64,000 nucleotides of DNA from Streptococcus parasanguinis ATCC 15912 (lineage in GTDB: Bacteria; Bacillota; Bacilli; Lactobacillales; Streptococcaceae), in assembly GCF_000164675.2 (NCBI RefSeq), contig NC_015678.1, positions 1,488,001-1,552,000 of the forward strand, read 5' to 3'. This document shows positions 48,921 through 58,394 of the stretch, one piece after another (the stretch's first letter is position 1; every line of letters starts with the position of its first letter). A model generated the notes under the pieces. It saw only the letters and a program-made list of their open reading frames with translations. It did no database searches and was not told the origin of the DNA. The position numbers and the translations under genes are program-made.

Positions 48921-49148
48921 TTAGTTATCGTGGCTGACTTCTTCCTTCTTTTTGGGATCATCGTAGAGAGTGGGTGCTAGCACCTTCATTAAAGTCGCTG
49001 TCCCAAATCGCAAGACAGCTGCTGCTAGTCCAAAAATAGGGGATAGGTAGCGGAAAAAGAAATCTCCCCTAAGTGCGTAGGTCATGCCACCCACAATAAA
49101 AAAGATCACAATTCCCTGAACGATTGCGTAAAACCAAATTTTTTTCAC
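48921..49148 (-). CDS. Small two-span membrane protein
   Basis: A 75-aa protein with two hydrophobic spans (about residues 4-24 and 33-55) and a charged C-terminus (DDPKKKEEVSHDN). I do not recognise the family. The GTG at 49148 has AAGGAG about 7 nt upstream; a longer frame starts at a GTG at 49166, upstream of that site. Its stop is inside a hairpin AGTCAGC...GCTGACT that likely ends transcription. Confidence 0.7.
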   Translation of the reverse strand: MKKIWFYAIVQGIVIFFIVGGMTYALRGDFFFRYLSPIFGLAAAVLRFGTATLMKVLAPTLYDDPKKKEEVSHDN

Positions 49149-49178
49149 ACTATTTCTCCTTTTCACAAACTAGCTGAC

Positions 49179-49316
49179 TTATCCACTGTTTTTTATTACT
49201 TATCCACAAAAATGTGGATAACTTTAACCTGTTTTCCCCTCAAAAGAGGAAGTTTCATCAGCATCAGGACTTGCTTTCACCCATTTACAAGTAAGTTTCC
49301 CACAGCCTGTGGGTAA
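49179..49316. promoter_or_regulatory. Cluster of DnaA boxes
   Basis: Two perfect DnaA boxes face each other, TTATCCACA (49200-49208) and TGTGGATAA (49213-49221). One-mismatch boxes lie at 49179-49187 (TTATCCACT) and 49308-49316 (TGTGGGTAA). The facing pair could also fold as a hairpin. Position: gap between dltD and the small membrane protein gene, both on the minus strand. Confidence 0.55.
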
Positions 49317-49355
49317 CTCTCTTGCTTATTTGTGACTTTCTCGTCACTTTCCTCA

Positions 49356-49397
49356 CAAATCAAGGAGCCAGGATTCGATCCTGCCCCCTTTGATCAA
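49356..49397 (-). terminator. Strong hairpin after dltD
   Basis: ATCAA-GG-...CAGGAT/ATCCTG...CC-TGAT (about 49361-49395) starts a few bases past the dltD stop and likely ends or protects the dlt transcript. The T run is poor. Confidence 0.6.
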
Positions 49398-49400
49398 GCA

Positions 49401-50669
49401 TTATTTAAATTCGTCCGGTGTCCCTTTATATTGGGCCCAGTCTTTACTGAAGAAGCGATCATTTAGATGGTAAGTTGGTGCTTTTTCAGCCTTTGTGACA
49501 AAGGGATTGACCGCTTTATCAAAGGCTAGCCAACCATTCCATCCCATATGAATCGTGTCTTCCATAAAATAGGACTGATCACCATCTTTAGAAAAGTCTG
49601 CAATATTAGTAAAACCTTGACTTTCCAATTGGTAACGAATCTTTTGAACAGCCTGTTCATACATGTCTTGGCTCAAGCCTGTGTATTTCATCCATTTGGC
49701 ATTAACTGGAGGAATGACAAAGATAACATTGGTCCGAGATTTAGCAAACTGGTCTAGAACCAATTGCAAGTCATTGTACTCTGGAGATTGAACATAGGAT
49801 TCGTTTTTTTGGAAACCTTTTAGTTTCTTCAACTTCATTTTTAAACGGGTATTGTAAAAATGATTGCTGATCCCAAGGTCGTTGTTATTGGTTTTGACTT
49901 TTGCTTCAGCCGTTGCAATTTCTTCCAATTTCTCATATGAGAATTGATCTGGTAAATCTTGTAGACGTTTTTTGACCTTCTTATCGTAATTCCCGTTTGT
50001 ACGCGTTGCAAGATTACTAAACAAAGCATCTTCGCGTTGGACAAGGTGGGAAACAAGCTGGTTCAAAGACTGATCAAATCTGGAAATTTTCTTTCCTTGA
50101 GAAATATTCGTTACAACACTTTGAAAGGCGACATTTGGATACTGTTGTAACAGACGCTTTGCAGCATACTGGGATGCAGCATCCTGTTGGTGATTTGCAA
50201 TAAAGCTATTCAACTGATCGCTATTAAAGAATTGTTGAAAGGCAGAGGAATCATAGCCCTTCTTAGTGAACCATTGCGGAGAAACTACATAAACAGCTGT
50301 ATTGTCCTTGAGTTCTGGCAAAATCTGTTGCATCCCAAAATACTGGTTCAAAGAAGCCGCACCACGTTCTCCTAAAAAGTAGGGTCTGTAATTGCGGTCA
50401 TATTTTTCAGCCAAAACTGCTGGATGCACCACATCAAAACGCAACCATTCACTTGAGCCGAAATAAGGAACAAAGCGATGCTGTGGATCCGAAAGTGCTT
50501 CTTGCTTCTTTGTACGACTCTTGAAGCCTTCTGCATTCAGACTAACCGCAGCTTTTTTCTCTTCAGTATAGTTGTGCTTATGATTGATTGGATAAAAGAA
50601 TAATAAAGCTGCTACCATGAGGAGCGCGCAAAATACGGGCCCTAAAATCAGCCACAAACGCTTAAGCAT
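49401..50669 (-). CDS. dltD: DltD, D-alanyl transfer protein
   Basis: A 422-aa membrane-anchored SGNH-like hydrolase on the outer side, with one N-terminal span. Ser in [10 protein letters not shown] and the Asp-His pair in [10 protein letters not shown] form the expected triad. It performs the last transfer of D-alanine to teichoic acid. Its start overlaps the dltC stop by 8 bp. Confidence 0.96.
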   Translation of the reverse strand: MLKRLWLILGPVFCALLMVAALLFFYPINHKHNYTEEKKAAVSLNAEGFKSRTKKQEALSDPQHRFVPYFGSSEWLRFDVVHPAVLAEKYDRNYRPYFLGERGAASLNQYFGMQQILPELKDNTAVYVVSPQWFTKKGYDSSAFQQFFNSDQLNSFIANHQQDAASQYAAKRLLQQYPNVAFQSVVTNISQGKKISRFDQSLNQLVSHLVQREDALFSNLATRTNGNYDKKVKKRLQDLPDQFSYEKLEEIATAEAKVKTNNNDLGISNHFYNTRLKMKLKKLKGFQKNESYVQSPEYNDLQLVLDQFAKSRTNVIFVIPPVNAKWMKYTGLSQDMYEQAVQKIRYQLESQGFTNIADFSKDGDQSYFMEDTIHMGWNGWLAFDKAVNPFVTKAEKAPTYHLNDRFFSKDWAQYKGTPDEFK

Positions 50670-50901
50670 TCTGAAGCTCCGTTACACCTTCTACGATCTT
50701 GTTAGCAGTATTCCAATCATCGCGTCCAAATTCAGATACAGGAACACGGATTCCAAAGCGATTTTCCAGTTCCACAATCAATTCGACTGTTCCCATACTA
50801 TCAAGGACACCCGCATCAAAGAGATCCTCATCCATCATGTCTGAGACATCTTCCATAAACAATTCGTCAATAATTTCAATTACTTGTGATTTTACATCCA
50901 T
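50662..50901 (-). CDS. dltC: D-alanyl carrier protein DltC
   Basis: A 79-aa acyl-carrier-like protein; phosphopantetheine attaches to Ser35 in [11 protein letters not shown]. It carries D-alanine from DltA to DltB. Confidence 0.97.
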   Translation of the reverse strand: MDVKSQVIEIIDELFMEDVSDMMDEDLFDAGVLDSMGTVELIVELENRFGIRVPVSEFGRDDWNTANKIVEGVTELQNA

Positions 50902-50916
50902 TTTTCTATACTCCTT

Positions 50917-52170
50917 TTATTTCAATTTTGGAAACCATTGTTGATCCAAGAATCCTGAGAAAATCAGGAAGGACAGCATTACCGTGTTAAAGGTGATAAA
51001 GATCCCTAAAGCTTTGGTCCAACGATTGTCCGGTATAGGATCCAATCCTTTTGCTTTTCTTTCTTTATTGATGGTCTTTTTCTTGCGAATCCAAGCATCA
51101 TTGATAACCAGTCCAAGCCCATGGAAGAGCCCATAAGCGATGTAGTACCAGGTCACCCCGTGCCAGAAGCCCATGACCAACATATTGATAATATAGGCAA
51201 CATTTGAGGTGGTAATCCGGCTCTTGAATACTTTATTGCGCATCAATACCATCACGAGACGCATAAATACAAAATCACGGAACCAGAAAGATAAACTCAT
51301 ATGCCAACGATTCCAGAATTCCTTTAAGTCACGTGATTTAAAGGGACGATCAAAGTTGATGGGACTTTTAATCCCCATCAGATTGGAAGCTGCTAAAGCA
51401 AACATCGAATAGCCCGCGAAGTCAAAGAAGAGGTCAAAGCCATAGACATACATGACTCCCAGCGTTCCGATATTGAAGAATCCACCTTGAGACAAGGCAT
51501 AGGTCTGCACATGACCTAACAATAAGTGGCCAAAAATATGAGCTAGGATAAATTTGTAAAGGAAGCCATACATGATATACTTAACAGCTTGCTCCAACAT
51601 ATCCAATAATTCTTCACGCTCAGGAATGGCTTTATAATCCTCATTAAAACGCTTGAAACGATCAATCGGCCCACTTGAGAAGGTCGGCATAAAGAGCATG
51701 AAGCGTAAGAATTCCCAGAGTGTGAATTCTTTCAAGACACCATCTCGCATTTCGATGATCATTCCGACAGCCCGGAAAGTTAAATACGAAATCCCTAAAA
51801 ATCCAAACAAGGATTGGTGCCCATTCTTGATCGCTGGCTCCACCTTAACAAAGATCAGGGGCAAGACAGACAAGAAGGAATGAAGATAGAAAATCCACTT
51901 ATTGTCCGCTTTCTGACGATAAATCTTGTAGGAATACACAATCAAGATTTGCCAGACTACGTAAAAGAGCAGGGCATAAATTTGCTTGAGATTCGAACCT
52001 GTCAGCATCAAAATGATAAAGATCAGACTCACAAGTCCTTCATATACCGGAAATCTCTTTTTGAAAAAGAGGCCCACAAAGATCGGCAAAAAAGCTAGAA
52101 TGAGGTAGATAAAATAGATCGGTGTTCCATAGTGTTCTAAATGAGGGAGCTGTTTCAAAAACTCGATCAT
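50917..52170 (-). CDS. dltB: DltB, MBOAT-family membrane acyltransferase
   Basis: A 417-aa polytopic MBOAT protein with about eleven spans. The catalytic histidine lies in [19 protein letters not shown]. It moves the D-alanyl group across the membrane step. Its start overlaps the dltA stop (ATGA). Confidence 0.97.
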   Translation of the reverse strand: MIEFLKQLPHLEHYGTPIYFIYLILAFLPIFVGLFFKKRFPVYEGLVSLIFIILMLTGSNLKQIYALLFYVVWQILIVYSYKIYRQKADNKWIFYLHSFLSVLPLIFVKVEPAIKNGHQSLFGFLGISYLTFRAVGMIIEMRDGVLKEFTLWEFLRFMLFMPTFSSGPIDRFKRFNEDYKAIPEREELLDMLEQAVKYIMYGFLYKFILAHIFGHLLLGHVQTYALSQGGFFNIGTLGVMYVYGFDLFFDFAGYSMFALAASNLMGIKSPINFDRPFKSRDLKEFWNRWHMSLSFWFRDFVFMRLVMVLMRNKVFKSRITTSNVAYIINMLVMGFWHGVTWYYIAYGLFHGLGLVINDAWIRKKKTINKERKAKGLDPIPDNRWTKALGIFITFNTVMLSFLIFSGFLDQQWFPKLK

Positions 52171-53717
52171 CGGTTGTTAACCTCGCTAATCAACCCTTTG
52201 ATGTCGATTTTCCCGTTTGGTGTTAATGGCAGGTTGTCACGATAGAGGAATTTTGAAGGCATCATATAAGACATCATGATGTTTTCTAAATCTTCCTTAA
52301 TAGCTTTCGTGATATCAATTTCGCGCTCAAATTGTTCTTTGACGCCCTCTTTTAAGATGACATAGGCCAAGAGATTTTGGACCTTGTGATCTTTATTATA
52401 ACGCGGTACTGCGACTGCTGAGTCAATATACTTCGATTTATTCAAGTTTTGAGAGACATCCTCTAGCTCGATACGATAACCGTTAAACTTAATTTGGAAG
52501 TCCATCCGTCCACCGTAGAGAAGGAGACCTTCATCCGTCATGGTTCCGACATCTCCCGTATGGTAGGCTGGAAGACCTTCAAATTCGAAGAAGGCTTCTG
52601 CTGTTTTCTCTGGATTATTCATATAACCTTTTGAAACGGCTGGGCCAGATACGATAATCTCCCCTTGCTCACCATTTGGCAATTTGTTACCTGCCTCATC
52701 AATGATGAAGGTTGGAGAATCTTCTTTGGTATAACCAATTGGTAGACGTTTCAAAGTAGCTAACATCTCATCTGTTACGGCTACAGCCGAAAGAGCTACA
52801 GTTGCTTCCGTTGGGCCGTAGGCATTGATGATGCGTGCATTTGGGAAACGCTCACGCAATTTCTGAGCCGTTTTAACGGTCAACTCTTCCCCATCAAAGT
52901 AGAAATGGGTGATTCCTGGCATCTTTTCAGCATTGAAATCCTCAGACAACATGGCCATATCTGCGAAAGATGGTGTTGAAGTCCAGATAGCAATCGGAAG
53001 AGAAAAGATCGTCGCAAAGAGTTGTTTGAAGTCTTGAGTGATAGCTGATGGAAGGGCGAAAAGCGTTCCTCCAAGAGCTAAGGTCGGTGCCCAGTACATG
53101 ACAGACAAGTCAAAGGAATAGGGCGGTTGCGCCAACATTTGCGGACGCTCTGGCGTTGCAAATTCCTTGTCCGTAATCATCCAGTTGGTAAAGCTGAGCA
53201 AGTTATCGTGCGAAATTTGCACCCCTTTTGGCTTTCCGGTTGTCCCTGAGGTAAAGATGATGTAGTAGTTATCATCCCCTTTGACTGGATGTTGCAAGTC
53301 ATAGGCATGCTGAGCCGCATAAGCTTCACGCACTTGCTCCAAAGACATGATTGGAGCAGCTGGGTTTTCCAATGGAAATTCATTGATGGCAATAATCAAG
53401 CTTGGCTCTGCTACTTCAACAATGGCAGACACGCGCTCCAAGGCAGAGTGGCTATCAATTGGGATATAGGCATGGCCAGATTTTGTCAAGGCCACAAAGG
53501 TTGCTAACATTTCATATTCTTGTCCACCAAAGACCACTACAGGTGACTTTTCAGGAAGTCCCATTTGGTCAAGGTGGGCAGCCAAGCTATCTGAATCAGC
53601 CTTCAATTGGCCATAGGTATGCTCCTCACCAAGGACATTGTAAACCGGATAGTCTGGTTGTAGTTGCGCATAACGTTCAATTGTCTCGATCATATCAGTA
53701 ATTGGTTGGTTTGACAC
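52167..53717 (-). CDS. dltA: D-alanine--DltC ligase DltA
   Basis: A 516-aa adenylating enzyme that activates D-alanine and loads it on Dlt[13 protein letters not shown] (ATP loop), [13 protein letters not shown] and the C-terminal lysine in [12 protein letters not shown] are intact. GTG start at 53717 with AAGGAG upstream; the resulting N-terminus fits streptococcal DltA. Confidence 0.97.
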   Translation of the reverse strand: MSNQPITDMIETIERYAQLQPDYPVYNVLGEEHTYGQLKADSDSLAAHLDQMGLPEKSPVVVFGGQEYEMLATFVALTKSGHAYIPIDSHSALERVSAIVEVAEPSLIIAINEFPLENPAAPIMSLEQVREAYAAQHAYDLQHPVKGDDNYYIIFTSGTTGKPKGVQISHDNLLSFTNWMITDKEFATPERPQMLAQPPYSFDLSVMYWAPTLALGGTLFALPSAITQDFKQLFATIFSLPIAIWTSTPSFADMAMLSEDFNAEKMPGITHFYFDGEELTVKTAQKLRERFPNARIINAYGPTEATVALSAVAVTDEMLATLKRLPIGYTKEDSPTFIIDEAGNKLPNGEQGEIIVSGPAVSKGYMNNPEKTAEAFFEFEGLPAYHTGDVGTMTDEGLLLYGGRMDFQIKFNGYRIELEDVSQNLNKSKYIDSAVAVPRYNKDHKVQNLLAYVILKEGVKEQFEREIDITKAIKEDLENIMMSYMMPSKFLYRDNLPLTPNGKIDIKGLISEVNNR

Positions 53718-53735
53718 GGCTAGGAGTCTCCTTTT

Positions 53736-53864
53736 CTAAAATTCGTTGTAGATAAAGCCACCCTGACCTTGACCAAGGTAACTAAAGAAATAAAGTAGGG
53801 CTAGGAAAATGGCGAAATACAAGACCGTCTGCCCGATAAATTTATAAAGTGTTTTATGTTTCAT
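53736..53864 (-). CDS. dltX: DltX, small membrane peptide leading the dlt operon
   Basis: A 42-aa protein with one span (about residues 10-30) and the conserved end GGFIYNEF, which marks DltX. Recent work on the family shows that the C-terminus carries D-alanine from DltB towards DltD on the outside. First gene of the operon, 18 bp before dltA. Minus-strand -10 TAAAAT lies about 30 bp before its start. Confidence 0.93.
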   Translation of the reverse strand: MKHKTLYKFIGQTVLYFAIFLALLYFFSYLGQGQGGFIYNEF

Positions 53865-54033
53865 AAGTTTCACTCTTCATTTTGGTTGTTACTCACTATT
53901 TTACCATTTTTTATACCAAGTAAGCAATTTTAAACATAGTGAGAATGTGGTAGAAAACGTTATCATTTCAGATCATTCAAGCCGTCTAACAAAAGTATTT
54001 TTCTTTAATCAGTTTTCTGGTTGAAATCTTATT

Positions 54034-55293
54034 CTATTTCACAGTCCCCTGATGAATCAACTCTAGACACTTGTCCAGATCCACGTCTCTTTCAAAATGG
54101 GTAGGTGTCCAAGGAATCTCTATATCTGGTAGAACACCCTGATCCGTCATTCCTTTACCTTGATCCACGCTTAAACAGCGAGAAGTGGGAAACATTAAAC
54201 AAAAATTATCATAATCAACCGTACAACAATTAGAGTAGTCTAGAATTCCGAGAGTTGGTCGACCCACCACCGTTACCTTCTTAAACTGCTTCATCATATG
54301 GACGAAATTATCTCCAGAAGAAGCGCAGTAGATATCTGACAAGATAAAGATCTGTTCAGGATAGTGACTTCCTCTGACCTCTGGGAAAAATTCCTCGCTT
54401 TCTTCCTTATACGGTACATAGCCTTCTCCCCGATGGCGGAGCAAATCCTCTCTCATATCTTCAAGCAGCTTAACTGTTTCAGGACTAATTTCTTCCTGTT
54501 GCATCCAGTTCTCAAAGTCTTTCAAGCGCAGGTCAACATTTCGCTCCGTGTAGAGAATTTCCATGCCATCATCATCCCAATCAATGCCTTCATAGCCCTG
54601 ATCCTTCTCTAAACCTAGATGCAATAGAGGGATATATAAAGAATCTGTCCCTCCTCCGTTCTGTCGGACATCAATGAGAAGAAACTTGATTTCCGTCATC
54701 ATCGGTAAACACTCTTGATATACCCGACTAATAGCTTTCTCATCCATAAAGTTATCCAGACGAAGATAAAGAATCTCATCGTCTAATCGTTTCCAAAAAA
54801 TATGATCCTGGATCGGTTCTCGACTGGGTACTACTTCAATGGACTTTTCTATCCCTTCTCGAAGCAGGGTGACACTAGTTGACTGAGAGACCAAATCTGC
54901 CCATTCTCTATAATGTCTTTCGGGGTTCTTGCTAATAAAATAGTCTTTATGAAGAGAAGCTATCTGATCCAAGTCACTCCCATCCAGACCTAGGATCTGA
55001 TCTCCTACTTGAAGACCAGTATCTTCATTAGCTTCCTCAACATACAATTTCTGTCCATTTATTCTCAAAAGAAACCCTTTTTGACTGGCTTTTTTATCTC
55101 GAAAGGAAACATGCCCGATCACCCCAAAACTAGCTAGGTAAGTCTTGACTTGATAGAGAAAGGCATCATCTGTCATATCATCTGTAATGTTTTCTCGAAA
55201 AGGCTCTGGATCGCATCCTTTTCGATCCTTGATGGTAGATGAATCATGGGTCATAATAGAGACGACATCTTCAAAAATAGCAGTCTTTTTCAT
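54034..55293 (-). CDS. S41-like C-terminal processing protease homologue, no signal peptide
   Basis: A 419-aa protein with a PDZ-like section (residues about 75-150, VEEANEDTGLQVGDQILGLDG) and an S41 core: LLIDVRQNGGGTDSLYIPLL, ILSDIYCASSGDNFVHMMKQF (candidate nucleophile serine in CASSGDN) and VGRPTLGILDYSN. S41 enzymes usually act outside the cell, but this one has no signal peptide or membrane span, so it is probably cytosolic. A catalytic lysine is not obvious. The ATG at 55293 (GAAGGA upstream) is used. Its promoter carries a perfect TTTAAG-N5-TTTAAG. Single gene; substrate unknown. Confidence 0.8.
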   Translation of the reverse strand: MKKTAIFEDVVSIMTHDSSTIKDRKGCDPEPFRENITDDMTDDAFLYQVKTYLASFGVIGHVSFRDKKASQKGFLLRINGQKLYVEEANEDTGLQVGDQILGLDGSDLDQIASLHKDYFISKNPERHYREWADLVSQSTSVTLLREGIEKSIEVVPSREPIQDHIFWKRLDDEILYLRLDNFMDEKAISRVYQECLPMMTEIKFLLIDVRQNGGGTDSLYIPLLHLGLEKDQGYEGIDWDDDGMEILYTERNVDLRLKDFENWMQQEEISPETVKLLEDMREDLLRHRGEGYVPYKEESEEFFPEVRGSHYPEQIFILSDIYCASSGDNFVHMMKQFKKVTVVGRPTLGILDYSNCCTVDYDNFCLMFPTSRCLSVDQGKGMTDQGVLPDIEIPWTPTHFERDVDLDKCLELIHQGTVK

Positions 55294-55320
55294 AAAGGAT
55301 TCCTTCAATTTTTTAGAAAC

Positions 55321-55352
55321 AGTATACCACTTTTTCTTAAAAAGTTCTTAAA
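55321..55352 (-). promoter_or_regulatory. Promoter with perfect CiaR-type repeat
   Basis: Minus strand: TTTAAG-AACTT-TTTAAG (55336-55352), 9 bp, then TATACT (55321-55326) with a TG extension. Streptococcal CiaR binds TTTAAG-N5-TTTAAG placed a similar distance before the -10, so direct CiaRH activation of the S41-like gene is likely. Confidence 0.7.
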
Positions 55353-55357
55353 ACCTT

Positions 55358-55382
55358 AAAAAACTATCCTAAAGTAGGATAG
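55358..55382 (-). terminator. Terminator after the DUF4956 gene
   Basis: CTATCCT/AGGATAG stem, then six T on the minus strand. Confidence 0.85.
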
Positions 55383-55385
55383 CCG

Positions 55386-56078
55386 TTATAGATTCTTTCT
55401 TTTCTTCGCTTTCTTTGTCAGAGCGACATCACAATTTTCAATCTTGCTAATCAATAGATTGGCAAGGGCAAAATCATCGATGTTCGATTTCATATTTACC
55501 TCATAGTTCAAGGTCAGTTGTTCTCCAGCTTGGGCCGTTGTGACAGAAATAAAGTCAATTTCTGAACAACTTTGGTCTAACAACTGGCTGATTTGTTCTG
55601 CAACAGACTCCTGTTTTGTGACGGTAATGGTCAAATGACGGCGCCGTTGATGGTCTGCCTTACTCTGTTTGCTCTCTAATACCAGCCACACCCCTAGTAA
55701 AGAAAGGGTTGATAAAATGGCCAATAAAAGATAGCCCGATCCAGCTGCCAGTCCTATAATCATGGCTAAGAAAATGGCAATCAGCTCTCTCGAACCACTC
55801 GTAGCCGAACGAAAACGAATCAAACTAAAGGTCCCTGCCACTGCAATCGAGGTTCCCAAACTTCCATTGACCAAAAAGATGACTAAGGTCATCATACAAG
55901 GAAGCAAGGTCAAACTAATGACAAACTCTCGAGTGTAAAGTGTTCGGTATTTATAGGTCCAAGATAAGGCCATCCCTAGAAAGAGGCTGACCAAAAGGGC
56001 CAGCAGTAAGCGCAAGGGATCCACCGTTGCTGTGGCATTATTAAAAATAGAATCAAATAGATTAGACATAGGCAGCAC
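55386..56078 (-). CDS. DUF4956 membrane protein
   Basis: A 230-aa protein with four spans in the first 130 residues (LLALLVSLFLGMALSW, FVISLTLLPCMMTLVIFLV, GTFSLIRFRS region, IFLAMIIGLAAGSGYLLLAIL) and a cytosolic C-terminal domain. Such genes regularly sit next to VTC-domain genes; this one overlaps the VTC gene by 17 bp, so the two products probably work together, perhaps as membrane partner of the polymerase. No biochemical role established. Confidence 0.88.
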   Translation of the reverse strand: MLPMSNLFDSIFNNATATVDPLRLLLALLVSLFLGMALSWTYKYRTLYTREFVISLTLLPCMMTLVIFLVNGSLGTSIAVAGTFSLIRFRSATSGSRELIAIFLAMIIGLAAGSGYLLLAILSTLSLLGVWLVLESKQSKADHQRRRHLTITVTKQESVAEQISQLLDQSCSEIDFISVTTAQAGEQLTLNYEVNMKSNIDDFALANLLISKIENCDVALTKKAKKRKNL

Positions 56079-56841
56079 CTACCGTTTCTTGAACTGGCCT
56101 TGGGGCATAATCCAAACCTTGTGATTTATGATAAGCACAGCTATATTTTGAAAATTTTTGCTTCACCAAACCATACTTCTCTAAAATATCCTTTAGCCAT
56201 TTAGGTTCTTGGCCAGGAGCCTTAATTTCCATGATCACGAAGTCATCCTCTAGTAGAGGTTCTCCTTTCTTCCCATCAAAAAGGCTAACAGCCTGATCTC
56301 GAAAGACTAGGTTTTGATCGATTGTCACGCGAATCTTCTGATAAGGATAAACCTGAATGGATTTCTTTTCTTTGAGAGACAGACGATCATAGTAAATGAA
56401 CATCCGCGGTTCCAATCGATGACCATAACGTTTGCGCAATCTCTGAATCTCTTGCACTAAGTCTGGATCTTGTATCTGATGATCTACTGTCCCATCTGTC
56501 ATCAAGTTGATAATGGCTTGCGAAGTAGCAACTAGACGGAATTTATGGCCAATTCCTTCTTCATCTTTTGACTTCACCTCTAGAAACACTGGACTGTCTG
56601 CTTGAGGTTTTTCTATATAAGTCCGCATCCGAATTTTTTCACGGCGGTGTTGTTTGGCAAGAGCATCTTGAATGACATCAAAATTTTCCGTATCAAAATA
56701 AATGTTTGAAATGGTTGAGGTTGGGTAATCATCTTCTACGACGTATTCTTTTAAGTCTTTGATCAAGTCCTTCGCGTCATCTTTTGCGACGATATATTTT
56801 GTTTCGATTCGTTTGAAACTTGTCTCAATTGTTTTTTTCAT
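56062..56841 (-). CDS. VTC-domain protein (polyphosphate-polymerase fold)
   Basis: A 259-aa soluble protein with the VTC tunnel-fold signature: RIETKYIVAKDD near the start, YFDT, KIRMRTY, FLEVKSKDEEG, RLEPRMFIYYDRLSL and IMEIKAPG, giving the charged residues that line the nucleotide/polyphosphate tunnel in yeast Vtc4. Whether it makes polyphosphate or uses another nucleotide-linked substrate is unknown in bacteria. It leads a two-gene operon and faces a beta-helix lipoprotein gene across a 213-bp gap. Confidence 0.88.
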   Translation of the reverse strand: MKKTIETSFKRIETKYIVAKDDAKDLIKDLKEYVVEDDYPTSTISNIYFDTENFDVIQDALAKQHRREKIRMRTYIEKPQADSPVFLEVKSKDEEGIGHKFRLVATSQAIINLMTDGTVDHQIQDPDLVQEIQRLRKRYGHRLEPRMFIYYDRLSLKEKKSIQVYPYQKIRVTIDQNLVFRDQAVSLFDGKKGEPLLEDDFVIMEIKAPGQEPKWLKDILEKYGLVKQKFSKYSCAYHKSQGLDYAPRPVQETVGAAYV

Positions 56842-57054
56842 GTTTCTTCTCCTTTAAGGGGGGCTATTGTTTCTAAACTTCAGTAAGTATGAATACGACT
56901 TACGTACTTTCTAGTTTAATGGGACTTTCTTAACTGGTCATTAAGCCAAACTTAAAGAAAACTAAAGTTAAGGTTCCTTTCAGAAAAACTTTAGGAAACT
57001 TTCAGCTAGCAACTTTAGACTAGGAGCATATCAATTGAACGAGAGGAAAAGCTC
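56842..57054. promoter_or_regulatory. Divergent promoter region with 11-bp phased repeats
   Basis: Read on the minus strand, CTTTAG-N5-TTTAAG-N5-CTTAAT-N5-GTTAAG spans 56929-56967, four half-sites exactly 11 bp apart, with TAAACT 10 bp beyond the last as a possible -10 for the VTC gene. Towards the plus-strand gene, CTTTCAG/CTTTAGG/CTTTCAG/CTTTAGA recur about every 10-14 bp (56977-57019). The spacing is that of OmpR/PhoB-type regulators such as CiaR. Confidence 0.55.
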
Positions 57055-58302
57055 ATGAAATCAAACAAATGGAAATTTTTATTAACGGGGGCCGCAACCC
57101 TCACCTTACTGACAGCTTGTACCCAGGCATCATCACAATCAGCTACAAAAAGCAATACTGCACAAACAACCGCTACTTCTACTTCAAAAAATAAAACAAA
57201 CAATTCCAACTATTTTACAGATAAGGACAAGGACAGCTCTTATGATGAAAGCAAAGCCTCTACTGTAAAACTGTCTGGATCTTCTGCAAGTGTATCAGGT
57301 GACGGCGTAGCTGTATCTGGATCAACTGTGACCATCTCAAAGGCTGGAACCTATGTCATCTCTGGTGAATCCGATGGGGTTCAAATCAAGGTCGAAGCAG
57401 GTGACTCAGATGATGTTCACATCGTCTTGAAAGGCGTTACCATGACCAACACCAACGCGCCAATTTCTGCTACGAAAGCCGGGCATGTCTACCTGACTCT
57501 AGCGGATGGCACGACCAATACCTTGTCTGATTCAAGCTCCAACACTGATGAAGATGCCGATGTGGTGATCTTCTCTAAGGGCGACCTCACCATCAATGGT
57601 TCAGGTACGCTCAACATTGACGCCAAGAAGAACAACGGGATCAAGGCCAATGACACTCTCCATATCACAGGTGGAACCTATAAGATCACGGCTGTAGGAG
57701 ATGCCTTCAACGTCAATGACGAACTCAATATCACTGGTACGACCATGACCATCGATGCAAATGAAGATGCAGTCAAGGTGGATAATGATGAAGATACTTC
57801 GGTCGGAACCATGTATCTTTCAGATAACAAAATGACCATCACCGCAGGAGACGATGGGATCCATGCTTCTGGTGATCTGATCATCGATAGCGGAACCTAT
57901 GAGGTAACAGAGTCTGTCGAAGGTCTCGAAGGAAAATCGATCACCATCAACGGTGGAGATATCACCATCTATGCAACCGATGACGGTGTCAATGCAGCCA
58001 ATGCTAATGCCAACCAAGATGAAATTTTCTTCACCATGAATGGTGGAACACTCAACGTTGAAGTTGGCCAAGGCGATACCGATCCAATTGATTCGAATGG
58101 AAATATCACCGTTACCGGAGGAACCATTAAATTAACGGGACAATCTGGATTCGACTTTGATGGTACTGCTACCTACACTGGCGGAGACATCTATATCAAC
58201 GGTGAAAAACAAACGGAAATTGTCAACTCCATGCCTGGAGGCGGTGGGGCTCCAGGCGGTGGCGGACCTCAAGGCGGTGGAACTGGAGGTGGGCATCCAT
58301 AA
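57055..58302 (+). CDS. Beta-helix carbohydrate-binding lipoprotein (Cthe_2159-like)
   Basis: A 415-aa precursor with lipobox LTAC, a Ser/Thr/Asn linker (about 25-65), a long region rich in G-D-T-N repeats such as HITGGTYKITAVGDAFN and TITAGDDGIHASGD (about 75-385) that suggests a parallel beta-helix, and a Gly/Pro tail (PGGGGAPGGGG...). This is the Cthe_2159 family, whose founding member binds polygalacturonate and cellulose. VTC, DUF4956 and Cthe_2159 genes occur together in many Firmicutes, sometimes with CotH kinases, which are not seen here. Exported and lipid-anchored; ligand unknown. Confidence 0.85.
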   Translation: MKSNKWKFLLTGAATLTLLTACTQASSQSATKSNTAQTTATSTSKNKTNNSNYFTDKDKDSSYDESKASTVKLSGSSASVSGDGVAVSGSTVTISKAGTYVISGESDGVQIKVEAGDSDDVHIVLKGVTMTNTNAPISATKAGHVYLTLADGTTNTLSDSSSNTDEDADVVIFSKGDLTINGSGTLNIDAKKNNGIKANDTLHITGGTYKITAVGDAFNVNDELNITGTTMTIDANEDAVKVDNDEDTSVGTMYLSDNKMTITAGDDGIHASGDLIIDSGTYEVTESVEGLEGKSITINGGDITIYATDDGVNAANANANQDEIFFTMNGGTLNVEVGQGDTDPIDSNGNITVTGGTIKLTGQSGFDFDGTATYTGGDIYINGEKQTEIVNSMPGGGGAPGGGGPQGGGTGGGHP

Positions 58303-58309
58303 TAACAAA

Positions 58310-58341
58310 TAAAGGCAGGATTTCTTCCTGACCTTTTTTTG
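58310..58341 (+). terminator. Terminator after the beta-helix lipoprotein gene
   Basis: AAAGG-AGGA...TCCT-CCTTT hairpin followed by seven T. Confidence 0.8.
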
Positions 58342-58394
58342 TTATCCTTTTTATGATAGAATAGAAAATCAATCAGCTTATCGAAAGGAACATG

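Noticed and set aside
49356..49397. tRNA-like T-arm (GGATCGAATCC) after dltD
   Set aside because: No acceptor, D or anticodon arms surround it; the sequence is explained by one long imperfect hairpin at the end of the dlt operon.
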